Positions 26,705 through 35,329 of a stretch of 64,000 bases of DNA are shown here, in pieces. A program made the translations under genes and the position numbers. Source of the stretch: Bradyrhizobium barranii subsp. barranii (lineage in GTDB: Bacteria; Pseudomonadota; Alphaproteobacteria; Rhizobiales; Xanthobacteraceae); contig NZ_CP086136.1 in NCBI RefSeq assembly GCF_017565645.3, forward strand, positions 4,137,501-4,201,500. Direction: 5' to 3'. Each line of letters opens with the position of its first letter. Positions within the stretch are counted from its first letter, which is position 1. The notes beneath the pieces were generated by a model. The model was not told where the DNA came from. It saw nothing but the letters and a program-made list of their open reading frames with translations, and made no database searches.

Positions 26705-26722
26705 CCTCGCGGGCCGACGCAC

Positions 26723-27388
26723 ATGGCGATGCAAGCCGTATCTCCGGAACCGGTCGCCGAGACCGGAAGCGTCGTCCATGCTCCGGAGCGATCGGTTCTC
26801 GTGGCGTCTCTTCTGAGCATGACGGGCGGCTTTCTCGACGCCTTTACGTGGCTCTCGCTCGGCGGCGTGTTTGCAAGCTCGCAAACCGGCAATGTTATCT
26901 TCCTCGGCATCGACGCCATGTCCGGGCAATGGCGGCAGGCAACCCATCATCTTCTTCCGCTTGCCGCCTTTCTGCTCGGCGCATCGCTGGCAATCCGCCT
27001 CAAGTCGCCGCTGCTCTGCCTCGCCGGAGAGATCGTCTGCCTGGTAGCGATGATGCTGTTGTATCATCGGATTCCGGACATGATCACGATCCTCGGAATC
27101 TCCTTCGGCGCCGCGCTGCAGTCGGCCAGCTTCAGGCAGGTCGAACGCTGGAAATATCTCACCGTCACCGTCACCGGCAACATGCTCCGTGCCATCGATC
27201 AATCAGTTGCGTCCGATCGCGATGCGGCGCGCGGCACCGCAGTCATGCTTCTGGTCTGCCTGATGTTCCTGTCGGGGGCCGCCATCGGGGCCTGCGTGAC
27301 GAAATGGCTGCACGCCTGGAGCCTTGTCCTGCCGATCGCATCGTCGGTGTGCGTTCTTTGGCTCTGCCGGCCGCAACTGCGAAGCTGA
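26723..27388 (+). CDS. DUF1275 (YoaK family) membrane protein
   Basis: A 221-residue inner-membrane protein with about six hydrophobic helices. The family opening is visible: LLSMTGGFLDAFTWLSLGGV followed by FASSQTGNVIFLGI, which resembles the DUF1275 GxxDA...TGN signature. The substrate and role are unknown. It begins 19 bases after fdhD, so it probably shares that transcript. Confidence 0.87.
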   Translation: MAMQAVSPEPVAETGSVVHAPERSVLVASLLSMTGGFLDAFTWLSLGGVFASSQTGNVIFLGIDAMSGQWRQATHHLLPLAAFLLGASLAIRLKSPLLCLAGEIVCLVAMMLLYHRIPDMITILGISFGAALQSASFRQVERWKYLTVTVTGNMLRAIDQSVASDRDAARGTAVMLLVCLMFLSGAAIGACVTKWLHAWSLVLPIASSVCVLWLCRPQLRS

Positions 27389-27552
27389 ACCGTCGATCCA
27401 AGTCTCGTGATTTCGCTCGTTGACGGTGCGGAGCGCGCACCATGCCATTCGGCAAAAGGACGTTCATTCAAGGAAGCGTGCGCGTCATGCGGTGCGTACA
27501 CTTTCCAACAGCGCCGAGATGGCCTTTCGACGTCAACTGCCAAGAGGCACGG

Positions 27553-27991
27553 ATGAACGACCTTCGCAAAGAGACGGACAGCCTGGGTGAAGTGGACGTT
27601 GCCGCGGACAAGCTCTGGGGGGCGCAGACGCAGCGTTCGCTCGAGCATTTCAGCATCGGCAAGGACCTGATGCCGCGCGAAATGATCCAGTCCTACGCGA
27701 TCCTGAAGAAGGCGGCCGCGAACGCCAATTGCGCCGGCGGCCGTCTCGACGGCAAGGTCCACAAGCTGATCGCGCATGTCTGCGACGAGATCCTCTCCGG
27801 CCAACATCAGGACATGTTTCCGCTTCACGTCTGGATGACCGGCAGTGGAACGCAATTCAACATGAACGTGAACGAGGTGATCTCGAACCGATGCTGCCAG
27901 CTCGCGGGCACGCCGCTCGGGAGCAAGCATCCGGTTCACCCGAACGATCACGTCAATATGTCGCAATCCTCGAACGACAGCTTTCCCTCGG
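27553..27991 (+). pseudogene. fumC: Class II fumarase, 5' fragment, interrupted by an IS element
   Basis: The N-terminal 146 codons of fumarate hydratase, which interconverts fumarate and malate. [29 protein letters not shown] is the normal fumarase opening. [36 protein letters not shown] then leads to the insertion point. The reading frame continues 8 codons into the IS and stops at 28014. ATG 27553 is chosen by homology; an upstream in-frame ATG at 27442 adds atypical sequence. Joining base 27991 to 29400 restores the expected [14 protein letters not shown] in frame, giving a 478-residue protein, the usual fumarase length. The lesion is therefore a clean single insertion. Confidence 0.95.
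27983..27991. repeat. IS target-site duplication, left copy
   Basis: TTCCCTCGG abuts the left IS end and is repeated exactly at 29391-29399. Nine bases fits the 8-9 bp duplications typical of IS256-family elements. Identity of both copies indicates a recent single insertion. Confidence 0.95.
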
Positions 27992-29390
27992 GAGCTATGG
28001 CGGAATCTGGGTGATGACGGTGTGAGGAAGGCGGCGTATCGAGGCGGGTGACGAGCCTGCCAGAACCTCTCGAGGAGAGCGATACGCCATGACCGAGACT
28101 ACCAATGTTCTTGCTTTCCGTCAGCCGTCCGCGGTTGATGATCCACTGACCGATATCGTTCGTGCCGGCGCGCGGGACCTGCTTGCCAGGGCGATCGAGA
28201 TCGAGGTTGGCGCGTTTCTGGCCAGCACGGCCAATCTGACGCTGCCCGACGGTCGAGCGCGCCTGGTCCGACATGGGCACGGTCCGGTGCGCGAGATTGC
28301 GACCGGCATCGGTCCGGTGGAGGTCGCTCGTCCCAAGGTCCGCGACCGCGGAGCGAGCGGGCCAGGCGACCGCCTCCGCTTCAGTTCGGCAATCCTGCCG
28401 CTATGGGCGCGGCGGACGAAGAGCCTGGATGCCTTGATCCCGGTCCTCTATTTGCGCGGCATCTCGACCGGCGACTTCCAGGAGGCGCTCTCGGCGCTGC
28501 TCGGCAAGGATGCGCCGAACCTGTCGCCTTCGGTGATCGCCGGCCTGAAGGCCGATTGGCAGGTCGAGTACGAACGCTGGCAGAGACGCGATCTGTCGGC
28601 GCGTCGCTATGTCTACATCTGGGCCGATGGCGTGTACCTGCAGGCCCGCATGGAAGATCACAGCGAATGCATGCTGGTGCTGATTGGCACCACGCCGGAA
28701 GGCAAGAAGGAGCTGATCGGCTTCCAGGTCGGCGTGCGCGAGAGCGCGCAGAGCTGGCGCGAACTCCTGATCGACCTGCGGCAACGCGGGTTACGGATTG
28801 CCCCGCAACTCGCCATCGGCGACGGCGCCCTCGGCTTCTGGAAGGCACTGGACGAGGCCTTTCCCGGCACGCGGCACCAACGATGCTGGTGCCATAAAGT
28901 GAGCAACGTACTCGACAAGGTCGCCAAATCCGTGCAGGGCCCCATGAAGAACGACCTGCGGAACATCTATCTGGCCCCACACCGGGCCGAAGCTGAAACC
29001 GCGATCGACGTCTTCGTCGAGAAATACCACGTCAAATACGGACGTGCGGTGGAGTGCCTGATCAAGGATCGCCATGCGCTGCTCGCCTTCTTCGACTTCC
29101 CTGCTGAGCACTGGATCCACCTACGCAGCTCGAACCCGATCGAGAGCGTCTTCGCCACGGTGCGCCACCGAACGGTGCGGACCAAGGGATCGCTGTCGCA
29201 ACAAACTGCGAAGCTGATGGTGTTCAAGCTCATCGACGCCGCATCGAAGACCTGGCGGCGATTGAAGAGCACGAACCAGTTGCCGAAAGTCATCGCCGGT
29301 GTAAAGTTCATCGACGGAATCGAAGTCATTCCGAACACTGAAAGCCACGCCGCCTGATCAGGCCGCGTCACCCAAAATCAGCCATAGCTC
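27992..29390 (+). mobile_element. IS256-family insertion sequence (1399 bp) inside fumC
   Basis: A complete element with terminal inverted repeats of about 23 bp (27992-28014 and 29368-29390). Both ends begin GAGCTATGGC and share TGGGTGA at positions 17-23, with three mismatches between. It carries a single intact transposase gene and is bounded by a perfect 9-bp duplication. All ends are present, so it is probably still mobile. The family is assigned from the transposase; the named IS cannot be given without a search. Confidence 0.95.
28089..29357 (+). CDS. IS256-family DDE transposase (mutator type)
   Basis: A 422-residue transposase of full family length. It has an N-terminal helical DNA-binding region, then the RNase H-like core. 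The first Asp lies in [10 protein letters not shown], the second in [14 protein letters not shown], followed by the family's [16 protein letters not shown] block, and the final Glu in [16 protein letters not shown]. The reading frame is unbroken. It starts 97 bases inside the left end of the element. It shows no coding overlap with the fumC fragments. Confidence 0.96.
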   Translation: MTETTNVLAFRQPSAVDDPLTDIVRAGARDLLARAIEIEVGAFLASTANLTLPDGRARLVRHGHGPVREIATGIGPVEVARPKVRDRGASGPGDRLRFSSAILPLWARRTKSLDALIPVLYLRGISTGDFQEALSALLGKDAPNLSPSVIAGLKADWQVEYERWQRRDLSARRYVYIWADGVYLQARMEDHSECMLVLIGTTPEGKKELIGFQVGVRESAQSWRELLIDLRQRGLRIAPQLAIGDGALGFWKALDEAFPGTRHQRCWCHKVSNVLDKVAKSVQGPMKNDLRNIYLAPHRAEAETAIDVFVEKYHVKYGRAVECLIKDRHALLAFFDFPAEHWIHLRSSNPIESVFATVRHRTVRTKGSLSQQTAKLMVFKLIDAASKTWRRLKSTNQLPKVIAGVKFIDGIEVIPNTESHAA

Positions 29391-29399
29391 TTCCCTCGG
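29391..29399. repeat. IS target-site duplication, right copy
   Basis: TTCCCTCGG, identical to 27983-27991, immediately after the right IS end. One copy is original fumC sequence. Confidence 0.95.
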
Positions 29400-30397
29400 C
29401 CATGTACATCGCGGCCGCGATGAACGTGACCGAGCGGCTCGTTCCGGCGGTCGAGGCGTTGCACGACGCAATCGCGGCAAAATCGAGCCAGTGGGACGAC
29501 GTCGTCAAGATCGGCAGAACCCACATGCAGGACGCGACCCCCCTGACGCTCGGGCAGGAATGGTCCGGCTATGCCGGCATGCTCGCCGACGATCTGGCCC
29601 GCATCGACGACGCGCTCAAGGGCGTCTTCCGGCTCGCCCTGGGCGGCACGGCCGTCGGCACCGGCATCAATGCCGCGCCGGGCTTCGCCGAGGCCGTCGC
29701 CGCGGAAATCGCGCGGCTGACGGGGCTGCCCTTCGTCAGCGCACCGAACAAGTTTGCCGTCCAGGGTGCGCATGACGCGCTGGTGCAGCTATCCGGCACG
29801 CTCCGCACGCTCGCGGGGTCGCTCTACAAGATCGCGAACGACATCCGTCTGATGTCCTGCGGCCCGCGCGCGGGCTTTGCCGAATTGCTGATCCCCGAGA
29901 ACGAGCCGGGTTCGTCGATCATGCCGGGCAAGGTCAACCCGACGCAGGCCGAAGCGCTGACGATGATCGCCGTGCAGGTGATGGCGAACGACGTCGCCGT
30001 CGGGTTCGGCGGAGCCGGCGGCTATCTGGAAATGAATGTCTACAAGCCGCTGATCATCCACAACATCGCGCAGTCCGTCACCATCCTGACCGATGGTTGC
30101 ACCAATTTCCGCACCTTCCTCGTCGAGGGCACCGAGCCGAACCACAGGAAGATCAAGGAGTATGTCGAGAGATCGCTGATGCTCGTGACGGCGCTGGCGC
30201 CCGTAATCGGCTACGACAAGGCGTCGCGGATCGCGCACTATGCGATGGACAACGATCTCACGCTGAAGTCGGCGGCGCTCAAGCTCGGTTTCGTGACCGA
30301 GCCGGAGTTCGACCGCATCGTGGATCCCGCCAAGATGGTCAAGCCCTATGTGGCCGAGATCAAGGTGCCGCTCGCAATCGGCGCGAAGGCCGGCTGA
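29400..30397 (+). pseudogene. fumC: Class II fumarase, 3' fragment, after the IS element
   Basis: The remaining ~332 codons of fumC. It contains the catalytic TH pair in [21 protein letters not shown] and the signature loop [16 protein letters not shown] with the catalytic Ser. ATG 29402 (MYIAAAM) could in principle start a 331-residue product. However, it would lack the N-terminal domain and the HPNDHVN and SSNDS parts of the shared active site, so an active enzyme is not expected. It is followed after 13 bases by the cupin pair on the same strand. Confidence 0.94.
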
Positions 30398-30410
30398 AGG
30401 GGCGGCGGCA

Positions 30411-30836
30411 ATGATCCGGTGCGTCAGACTCTGGACGGGTGCGGATGGCAAGTCGCACTTCGAGGATGGCGTCGTCGAGCTCGCGCGCGGGGCGAGGGGC
30501 GATGCGCTCAGCGCCAAGCTTCGGATCGATGCCGCTTCGTTCCACGAAACGGATGCAGATCCGAAACTCGGCTGGCATCCCGACGCAGCGCGCCAGCTCG
30601 TCATGTCCCTGAGCGGGACGCTACGGTTCGAAACGGCGGATGGAAGCTTCACGCTGCGCCCGGGCGATGTCCTGTTCACGGAAGATACCGGTGGGACGGG
30701 CCACAATTGGACCATGACGGACGAGGCGCCGTGGCGGCGCCTCTACACGGTTCTCGAGCCGGACGCCGAGGTGCCGTTCCGGTCCGAACGACGCCGCGCA
30801 GGCGGCGCAACCACAATGCAAGGAGAGACACGATGA
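30411..30836 (+). CDS. Small cupin-fold protein, tandem copy 1
   Basis: A 141-residue single-domain cupin. It opens MIRCVRLWTG and has the barrel strands LGWHPDAARQLVMSLSGTLRF, a FTLRPGDVLFTEDTGGTGHNW turn and a C-terminal WRRLYTVLEP. The first metal motif keeps only one His (GWHPD) and the second has GTGHNW, so metal binding is plausible but not certain. ATG 30411 is chosen because the next gene begins with the same MIRCVRLWTG. It ends with the ATGA overlap of copy 2. The function is unknown; it sits between fumarase and malate:quinone oxidoreductase. Confidence 0.8.
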   Translation: MIRCVRLWTGADGKSHFEDGVVELARGARGDALSAKLRIDAASFHETDADPKLGWHPDAARQLVMSLSGTLRFETADGSFTLRPGDVLFTEDTGGTGHNWTMTDEAPWRRLYTVLEPDAEVPFRSERRRAGGATTMQGETR

Positions 30837-31237
30837 TCCGCTGTGTGCGCCTATGGACCGGAGAGGACAACAACTCGCATTTCGAGGAAGGCTTCCTCGA
30901 GCTGGAGCCGGGACAGCGCGGCGACTTCCTGACCGGAAAGATCGATGCCGCCAGCGTCTCCTTTCAGGAAACGGAATCGGGCGGAGCTTTCGCCTGGCAC
31001 ACCGCGCCGATCCGGCAGCTGGTGATCACGCTCAGCGGAACGCTCGATTTCCAGACGCGTGACGGCCACCACTTCCTGCTCCACCCCGGCAACATCCTGC
31101 TGGCGGAGGACACCGCCGGCTCGGGGCATAGCTGGAAATTGACCGACGATTCATCCTGGCGCCGTGCCTACGTGATCCTGCGCCCGGGAGCGGACGTGCC
31201 GTTCCGCGCCAAGGTGCGGCAATCGGTGCGGGCCTGA
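30833..31237 (+). CDS. Small cupin-fold protein, tandem copy 2
   Basis: A 134-residue cupin clearly duplicated from the preceding gene. It shares MIRCVRLWTG, SFQETES, WHTAPIRQLVITLSGTLDFQ, LLHPGNILLAEDTAGSGHSW and WRRAYVILRPGADVPFR with it. AAGGAGAG lies just before ATG 30833, which overlaps the stop of copy 1. Single His residues remain at the two motif positions. Co-translation suggests a heterodimer or a pair with divided roles. The function is unknown. Confidence 0.8.
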   Translation: MIRCVRLWTGEDNNSHFEEGFLELEPGQRGDFLTGKIDAASVSFQETESGGAFAWHTAPIRQLVITLSGTLDFQTRDGHHFLLHPGNILLAEDTAGSGHSWKLTDDSSWRRAYVILRPGADVPFRAKVRQSVRA

Positions 31238-31279
31238 TCGAGCCATCCAAAGCAGCAACACCCGACGAAAGAAAAAGCC

Positions 31280-32818
31280 ATGTCAGCAGCTTCCGACCGC
31301 GAAACCGATGTTGTCCTTATTGGCGCCGGCATCATGAGCGCGACCCTCGGCGTCTTTCTCAAGGAGCTCGAGCCCTCTCTGTCGATCCAGATGTGCGAGA
31401 TTCTCGGGGATTGCGCGCAGGAAAGCTCCGACTCCTGGAACAATGCCGGGACCGGTCACGCGGCGAACTGCGAGATGAACTATACGCCGCAGCGGCCCGA
31501 CGGCAGCATCGACATCTCCAAGGCGCTCCAGGTCAATGTCGAGTTCGATCTGTCCCGGCAGTTCTGGTCCTACCTGATCGGTCGCGGATCGATCGCGGAT
31601 CCGCAAGCGTTCATCCATCCGGTGCCGCATATGAGCTTCGTGCACGGCGCGGAGAACGTCGAATTTCTCCGGAAACGGTTCAAGGCGATGTCGGCCCATC
31701 ATTGCTATGAGGGGATGGAGCATACCGAGGATCCCAAGAAGATTGCCGAATGGGCGCCGCTGGTGATGGACGGACGGACTGGCGACGAGCCGGTTGCCGC
31801 AACGCGGATCGTCACCGGCACCGACGTCGACTACGGCTCGTTGACGCATCTGCTGGTCAAGCATCTGGTCAACCAGCCGGGCTGCGCGGTCCACTACAAC
31901 AGCTGTGTCACCGGTCTTGACCGGGAGCAGGGCGGCCGGTGGCGCGTCGAAGTGCGGGATACCGCGAGTGGCGAGACGCGGTCGGTCCGCGCAAAGTTCG
32001 TCTTCATCGGTGCCGGCGGCGGTGCGCTGCCGCTGCTGGAGAAATCCGGTATCCCGGAGGGGCGCGGCTATGGCGGTTTCCCGGTCAGCGGGATCTGGCT
32101 GCGCTGCGATGATCCCGAGATCAACAAGCGTCATCATGCCAAGGTCTACGGCAAGGCCGCGGTCGGATCGCCGCCGATGTCGGTGCCGCATCTCGATACG
32201 CGGGTGATCGGCGGCCAGCACTCGTTGCTGTTCGGTCCCTATGCCGGCTTCTCGAGCAAATTCCTCAAGCATGGCTCGCTGCTGGATCTCTTCGAGTCCA
32301 TTCGTCCCGCCAATGTCAAGCCGCTGCTTTCGGTGGCGCGCGACAATTTCGATCTCACCGAATACCTGGTCGGGCAGGTGCTGCAATCCGAGGGACACCG
32401 GCTCGCCGCACTCGACGAATATTTCCCGAAGGCCGACCCGAAGGACTGGAGGCTGCAGGTCGCGGGCCAGCGCGTCCAGATCATCAAGCCCAATGTCAAG
32501 CGTGGTGGGTTGCTCGAGTTCGGGACCGAGCTCGTCGGCGCGGACGATCATTCGCTGGTGGCCCTGCTCGGTGCTTCACCGGGGGCTTCCACCGCCGCGT
32601 TCATCGCCATCAGCGTGCTCGAGAAGTGCTTCGCCGGGGAGCTGACGGCAAGCGCCTGGCTGCCCAAGCTGAAGCAGATCATCCCGTCCTATGGCGTGTC
32701 GCTGATCGACGATGCGGATTTCTGCCGCCAGATTCGTGCAGCGACCGCCGCGGTCCTCAAGGTCGACAACATTCCGCAGCCGGCCGCACGCGCGCCGGCT
32801 GCCGCGAAGCGGGCGTGA
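31280..32818 (+). CDS. mqo: Malate:quinone oxidoreductase
   Basis: A 512-residue FAD enzyme that oxidises malate to oxaloacetate and reduces membrane quinone, replacing or supplementing NAD-malate dehydrogenase. The FAD-binding fold is at the N-terminus (DVVLIGAGIMSATLGVFLKEL), followed by the family blocks NNAGTGHAANCEMNYTP, GRGSI, PVSGIWLRC, and a C-terminal GASPGASTAAFIA. It is a peripheral membrane protein without a signal peptide. The gene is 42 bases after the cupins and 18 bases before cydA, so it would feed electrons to the oxidase encoded next. Confidence 0.95.
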   Translation: MSAASDRETDVVLIGAGIMSATLGVFLKELEPSLSIQMCEILGDCAQESSDSWNNAGTGHAANCEMNYTPQRPDGSIDISKALQVNVEFDLSRQFWSYLIGRGSIADPQAFIHPVPHMSFVHGAENVEFLRKRFKAMSAHHCYEGMEHTEDPKKIAEWAPLVMDGRTGDEPVAATRIVTGTDVDYGSLTHLLVKHLVNQPGCAVHYNSCVTGLDREQGGRWRVEVRDTASGETRSVRAKFVFIGAGGGALPLLEKSGIPEGRGYGGFPVSGIWLRCDDPEINKRHHAKVYGKAAVGSPPMSVPHLDTRVIGGQHSLLFGPYAGFSSKFLKHGSLLDLFESIRPANVKPLLSVARDNFDLTEYLVGQVLQSEGHRLAALDEYFPKADPKDWRLQVAGQRVQIIKPNVKRGGLLEFGTELVGADDHSLVALLGASPGASTAAFIAISVLEKCFAGELTASAWLPKLKQIIPSYGVSLIDDADFCRQIRAATAAVLKVDNIPQPAARAPAAAKRA

Positions 32819-32836
32819 ACCAACGGAGAATGTTCG

Positions 32837-34246
32837 ATGGACCCGACGGCGCTCCTTCTGTCGCGGCTGCAATTCGCTTTCACCATCTCGTTCCACATCA
32901 TCTTCCCGGCGTTCACGATCGGGCTTGCCGCCTGGCTCACCGTGCTCGAAGCGATGCACCAGTACAGTGGCAAGCCCGTCTACCGGACCCTGTTCGCGTT
33001 CTGGCTGAAGATCTTCGGCGTGGCCTTCGGCATGGGCGTCGTATCGGGCGTGGTGATGGCGTTTCAGTTCGGAACGAACTGGAGCGTGCTCTCGAAGATG
33101 TCGGGCCCGATCCAGGGCCCGCTGCTCTCCTACGAGACCTTCACCGCCTTCATGCTGGAAGCGGCCTTTTTCGGCATCCTCATCTTCGGTCGCCCCCGGG
33201 TGCCGCCGTGGTTCTACCTGTTCTCGACGGCGATGGTCGCGCTCGGGACGACGCTTTCGGCGTTCTGGATCATGGTCAACAACAGCTGGATGCAGGTGCC
33301 GACCGGCTACGTCCTGCAGAACGACCAGTTCGTGCCTGATGACTGGACGCAGATCATCTTCAACCGCGTGGTCTGGGTCCGGTTTCCGCATATGCTGCTC
33401 GCGTCCTACCTGACCGGCGCGTTCTGCGTGGCGGCAACCGGCGCGTGGTATCTGCTGCGGCGGACCTATCGCCCCGAGGCTCATGTCATGCTGCGGATGG
33501 GCCTTGCGCTTGCGGCGGTGCTGCTGCCGGTCCAGCTCTTCATCGGGCATCTCGTCGGCGACTATGTCCACGACTACCAGCCGGCCAAGTTCGCCGCGAT
33601 CGAGGCGCGCTGGCATGACGAGCAGCCGGCCTCCGAGGTGCTGATCGCGATCCCGGATTCGAGCACCGAATCGAACAAATACGCGATATCGATTCCTGTG
33701 CTCGGGAGCATCATCGGCAGCATGAGTCTGACGTCGAAAGAGGTCGGCCTCACCAGCTTCGCGCCGCAGGACCGGCCGCCGGTGCTGATCCCGTTCTTTG
33801 CATTCCGCATCATGGTCGGCTGCGGCTTCGTGATGCTGGGGCTGGCCTGGCTCGGGACCTGGCTCGGCCTCAAGCATCGGCTCGATCGGAACCGCCTGCT
33901 GCTGTGGGGCATCTTCCTCAGCTTCCCGCTGCCGTGGGTCGCGATCCTCACCGGCTGGTACACCGCGGAAGTGGGGCGCCAGCCATGGACGGTCTATGGC
34001 GTGTTGCGGACTGCGGACGCCGTGACGCCGTTCCTGACCGCGTCGGCTGCGATGACTTCCTTGATCCTGTTCGTCGCGGTCTACGCCTTCATCTTCTCGT
34101 TCGGGACGTATTACATCTATAAGCTGCTGCGTGCCGGCCCGGCGGGACTCGGTGGCAGGCCGCTCCACGTTCCCGTGCCCAATCGGCCGATGTCGCTCGC
34201 CGATCAGGTGCCGGCTGCACGCAGCTATCTCGGGGCGGGAGAATAG
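32837..34246 (+). CDS. cydA: Cytochrome bd-type quinol oxidase subunit I (CydA/CioA)
   Basis: A 469-residue polytopic membrane subunit carrying the haems of a bd-type oxidase that oxidises quinol and reduces O2. It opens with LLSRLQFAFTISFHIIFPAFTIG, with the haem-ligand His20. It also contains LLSYETFTAFMLEAAFFGILIFG and MQVPTGYV. The periplasmic quinol loop looks short, as in cyanide-insensitive (Cio) forms. GGAGA precedes ATG 32837. Only two bases separate its stop from the cydB start. Confidence 0.95.
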   Translation: MDPTALLLSRLQFAFTISFHIIFPAFTIGLAAWLTVLEAMHQYSGKPVYRTLFAFWLKIFGVAFGMGVVSGVVMAFQFGTNWSVLSKMSGPIQGPLLSYETFTAFMLEAAFFGILIFGRPRVPPWFYLFSTAMVALGTTLSAFWIMVNNSWMQVPTGYVLQNDQFVPDDWTQIIFNRVVWVRFPHMLLASYLTGAFCVAATGAWYLLRRTYRPEAHVMLRMGLALAAVLLPVQLFIGHLVGDYVHDYQPAKFAAIEARWHDEQPASEVLIAIPDSSTESNKYAISIPVLGSIIGSMSLTSKEVGLTSFAPQDRPPVLIPFFAFRIMVGCGFVMLGLAWLGTWLGLKHRLDRNRLLLWGIFLSFPLPWVAILTGWYTAEVGRQPWTVYGVLRTADAVTPFLTASAAMTSLILFVAVYAFIFSFGTYYIYKLLRAGPAGLGGRPLHVPVPNRPMSLADQVPAARSYLGAGE

Positions 34247-34248
34247 CC

Positions 34249-35234
34249 ATGGTGATGTACTGGGTTGCCCTTCTTGCCATCAGCATCCTGATCTATCTCC
34301 TGCTCGACGGGTTCGATCTCGGCGTCGGCATGCTGTTCAGTGTGGCCGGCGGCGAGTCGCAGCGGGATGCCATGCTGAGCACGGTCGCTCCGGTCTGGGA
34401 CGGCAATGAAACCTGGCTGATCGTCACGGGCGTGATCATGTGGGGCTCGTTTCCCGTGGTCTACGCCATGGTGATGTCGGCCTTCTATATCCCGGTTCTC
34501 GTGATGCTGCTCGGATTGATCCTGCGCGGCGTGGCGTTCGAGTTTGGCGGCAAGGCGCTCAGTTCGCGCTGGGTCTGGGACGTCAGCTTCGTCGTGGGCT
34601 CGTTTGCCGCCAGCTTCATGCAGGGCGCGATGGTCGGCGCTCTGGTCGAAGGACTCCAGTTTTCCAACGGCGATTATACCGGCGGAACGCTCGGCTGGCT
34701 GACCGCCTTTTCCGCCCTGTGCGGGGTCGGGCTCTGCTTCGGCTATTCGCTGCTCGGCGCCTGCTGGCTGGTGCGGAAGTGCGACGGTCCCGTTCGGGAT
34801 GTCGCACGGCGCCAGATCCCGCCACTGGCGATCGGCGTCCTGGTCTTCCTGGTCGTCGTCTTTGCGTATGCACTTGTCGAACATCTTCCGATTCTGCAGC
34901 GCTGGACCGACCGGCCCTATCTGTTCGTGTTTCCGTGATCGGCGCCGGTGCGGCCGCGATGCTGGCTAAGAGCATCCTGCGCCATGACGACTATTGGCCG
35001 TTCCATATGGTCGCCCTGATCTTCGTCGCGGCTTTCGCCACGCTGGCCCTGTCGTTCTGGCCCTACATGATTCCGTTCGTCGTCACGATCGACGAGGCCG
35101 CGGCGCCTCATGCAAGTCTCGCATTCATGTTCTGGGGCGCCGGCCTGTTCGTGTTCCCGCTGATGCTGCTCTATGTGGCGATCGGCTATCGCGTCTTCCG
35201 CGGCAAGTCGGCCCCTGCTGCCGATCACTACTGA
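34249..35234 (+). pseudogene. cydB: Cytochrome bd-type quinol oxidase subunit II with a frameshift
   Basis: The frame from ATG 34249 encodes the normal N-terminus (YLLLDGFDLGVGMLF, VWDGNETWLI, LRGVAFEFGGKA) but ends at TGA 34936-34938 after 229 residues, at PYLFVFP. The next frame resumes at once with VIGAGAAAMLAKSILRHDD and runs to 35234. One extra G after CCG (34933-34935) would give FVFPVIGAG and a 328-residue protein, close to the family length. The product as read lacks about 98 C-terminal residues and the last transmembrane helices. It is either a real one-base deletion or a sequencing error; the site shows no slippery heptamer that would suggest programmed frameshifting. Confidence 0.9.
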
Positions 35235-35277
35235 CGGCTGCACGCTCGAAGTTGCCGTGAGCTGTCACGGATAAAAA

Positions 35278-35303
35278 GAAAGGCGCCGGTTTCGGCGCCT
35301 TTC
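35278..35303. terminator. Bidirectional intrinsic terminator
   Basis: A perfect 11-bp G/C-rich stem (35278-35288 with 35293-35303) and a GTTT loop lies between the convergent cydB and oxalate decarboxylase genes. AAAAA at 35273-35277 gives a U-tract for the leftward transcript; the rightward side has only TCTCGTT. Confidence 0.85.
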
Positions 35304-35329
35304 TCGTTCAGAACTCTTGCGAGGCTGGT

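Noticed and set aside
32576..34168. 530-codon minus-strand open frame opposite mqo and cydA
   Set aside because: Same shadow pattern (Arg/His/Gln/Glu-rich, no motif); mqo and cydA are unambiguous.
34921..34940. Programmed ribosomal frameshift in cydB
   Set aside because: No slippery heptamer or following structure is evident, and the family does not use frameshifting; mutation or sequencing error is simpler.
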